Assembly (NCBI GenBank): GCA_022822725.1
Contig: JAJEAN010000007.1
Span: forward strand, 1,313,045 to 1,377,044
Direction of reading: 5' to 3'
DNA: 64,000 nucleotides
Origin: Candidatus Latescibacterota bacterium
GTDB lineage: Bacteria; JAAXHH01
The position numbers and the translations under genes were made by a program. Below the pieces are notes generated by a model. It was not told the DNA's origin, searched no databases, and was given only the letters and a program-made list of their open reading frames with translations. How positions within the stretch are numbered: position 1 is the stretch's first letter; the number at the start of each line of letters is the position of its first letter. Positions 63,620-64,000 of this stretch are shown piece after piece.

Positions 63620-63720
63620 CAGACTGCCCTTGGAATGAGATCCGTGCCAATGACCGCCTGTGGAGTTGACAGTCTGCCCTTGGAATGAGATCCGCGCCAA
63701 TGACCGCCTGTGGAGTTGAT
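63602..63720. repeat. 50-nt tandem repeat copying the enolase gene end
   Basis: Copies at 63602-63651 and 63652-63701 with a partial third at 63702-63720. The first begins inside the last five codons and stop of the enolase-superfamily gene. The extra copies bring the stop-codon region close to the ribosome site of the next PhyH gene. Confidence 0.95.
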
Positions 63721-63739
63721 CTGCTGAAGGAGCGATACC

Positions 63740-64000
63740 ATGTCTATACCCGTGGCCCAGGCTCAGCCGGAATCGTTTGAACCGCCCCCCCACCTGGCCA
63801 TTACCGAAGCGCAACGGCGACAGTTCGACGAAGACGGGTTCTTTCTGATTGAAAACGCCCTCAAGCCGAAGCACGTCGAGCGGCTGCTCGAAGTCGTCGA
63901 CAAGCTCAACGACAAATTCCGCAAGGACCACGGCACGTCTTCAGAAGCACCATACCAGGTGCGCAACGCCCTGGCGCACCACAAAGAGCTCTTCAGACTG
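63740..64000 (+). CDS. PhyH-family dioxygenase (C-terminus outside window)
   Basis: ATG at 63740 with GAAGGAG upstream opens a frame that is uninterrupted to the window end, 87 codons. The visible part (LAITEAQRRQFDEDGFFLIENALKP, then VERLLEVVDKLN) is the usual N-terminus of phytanoyl-CoA dioxygenases. The catalytic motifs lie beyond the window, so activity cannot be judged. It is the fifth PhyH gene here and follows the PhyH-enolase pair, from which it is separated by the 50-nt repeat. Confidence 0.8.
   Translation, partial: MSIPVAQAQPESFEPPPHLAITEAQRRQFDEDGFFLIENALKPKHVERLLEVVDKLNDKFRKDHGTSSEAPYQVRNALAHHKELFRL

Noticed and set aside
62306-63931. 541-codon minus-strand frame
   Set aside because: Antisense to the enolase-superfamily gene, the 50-nt repeat and the start of the next PhyH gene.

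Overview
The window is mostly GC-rich, densely coded bacterial DNA, interrupted by two clearly AT-richer blocks at about 43.13-50.65 kb and 51.2-53.56 kb. The GC-rich part carries five phytanoyl-CoA dioxygenase-like genes (one cut by the window end), two mandelate racemase/enolase-superfamily genes, two large TonB-dependent receptors, FAD and Gfo/Idh/MocA oxidoreductases, a bacilliredoxin, TatA and TatC, RecA, MutY, AccA, SelB and its tRNA-Sec. TonB receptors imply a Gram-negative cell. The richness in PhyH and enolase-superfamily genes resembles uncultured marine heterotrophs such as Latescibacterota or Poribacteria. That placement is inference; no rRNA is present.

Layout. 0-8.6 kb (minus strand): VCBS/ASPIC lipoprotein, IMP-cyclohydrolase-like protein, RecF-like ATPase, enolase-superfamily enzyme, PhyH and an alanine-aminotransferase-like enzyme. 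8.9-29.7 kb (mainly plus): NHL lipoprotein, HupE-like membrane protein, tatA, glycerate kinase, PhyH, a GlcD-GlcF-type dehydrogenase, DUF1028, an MFS transporter, a bacilliredoxin, a FAD oxidoreductase, mutY, recA (minus), a TPR protein, an unknown protein, a 2OG-Fe(II) oxygenase and an AGCS symporter. 29.8-35.5 kb: tandem TonB receptors. 35.6-43 kb: tatC, a nucleotidyltransferase-like protein, selB, selC, and a histidine kinase fused to a response regulator. 54-64 kb: sugar isomerase-like, Nudix, PhyH, accA, amidohydrolase, sarcosine-oxidase-like, Gfo/Idh/MocA, a PhyH-enolase pair and a partial PhyH.

The most unusual region is 42.99-53.6 kb. A cytochrome oxidase subunit III gene that directly followed the sensor kinase is split. 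Its first ~45 codons remain at 42993-43126. A complete, re-started gene lies at 50596-51204. A 41-bp identical direct repeat (43053-43093 and 50656-50696) marks the two junctions. Between them is an AT-rich, tightly packed six-gene operon: ParB-like, PD-(D/E)XK-like nuclease, SNF2 helicase, second ParB-like, radical SAM enzyme, GHKL/Hsp90-type ATPase. I do not recognise this combination as a named system. It has the make-up of a DNA-modification, DNA-surveillance or defence cassette. No integrase is visible. On the other side of cox3, a second AT-rich block carries a two-gene AAA15 ATPase plus TOPRIM-like DUF4276 pair, typical of anti-phage modules.

A second theme is short tandem duplication in the GC-rich part: 9-, 15-, 18- and 21-nt units in frame inside genes, and 12-, 17-, 20-, 22-, 26- and 50-nt units between genes or over gene ends. 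I saw none in the AT-rich blocks.
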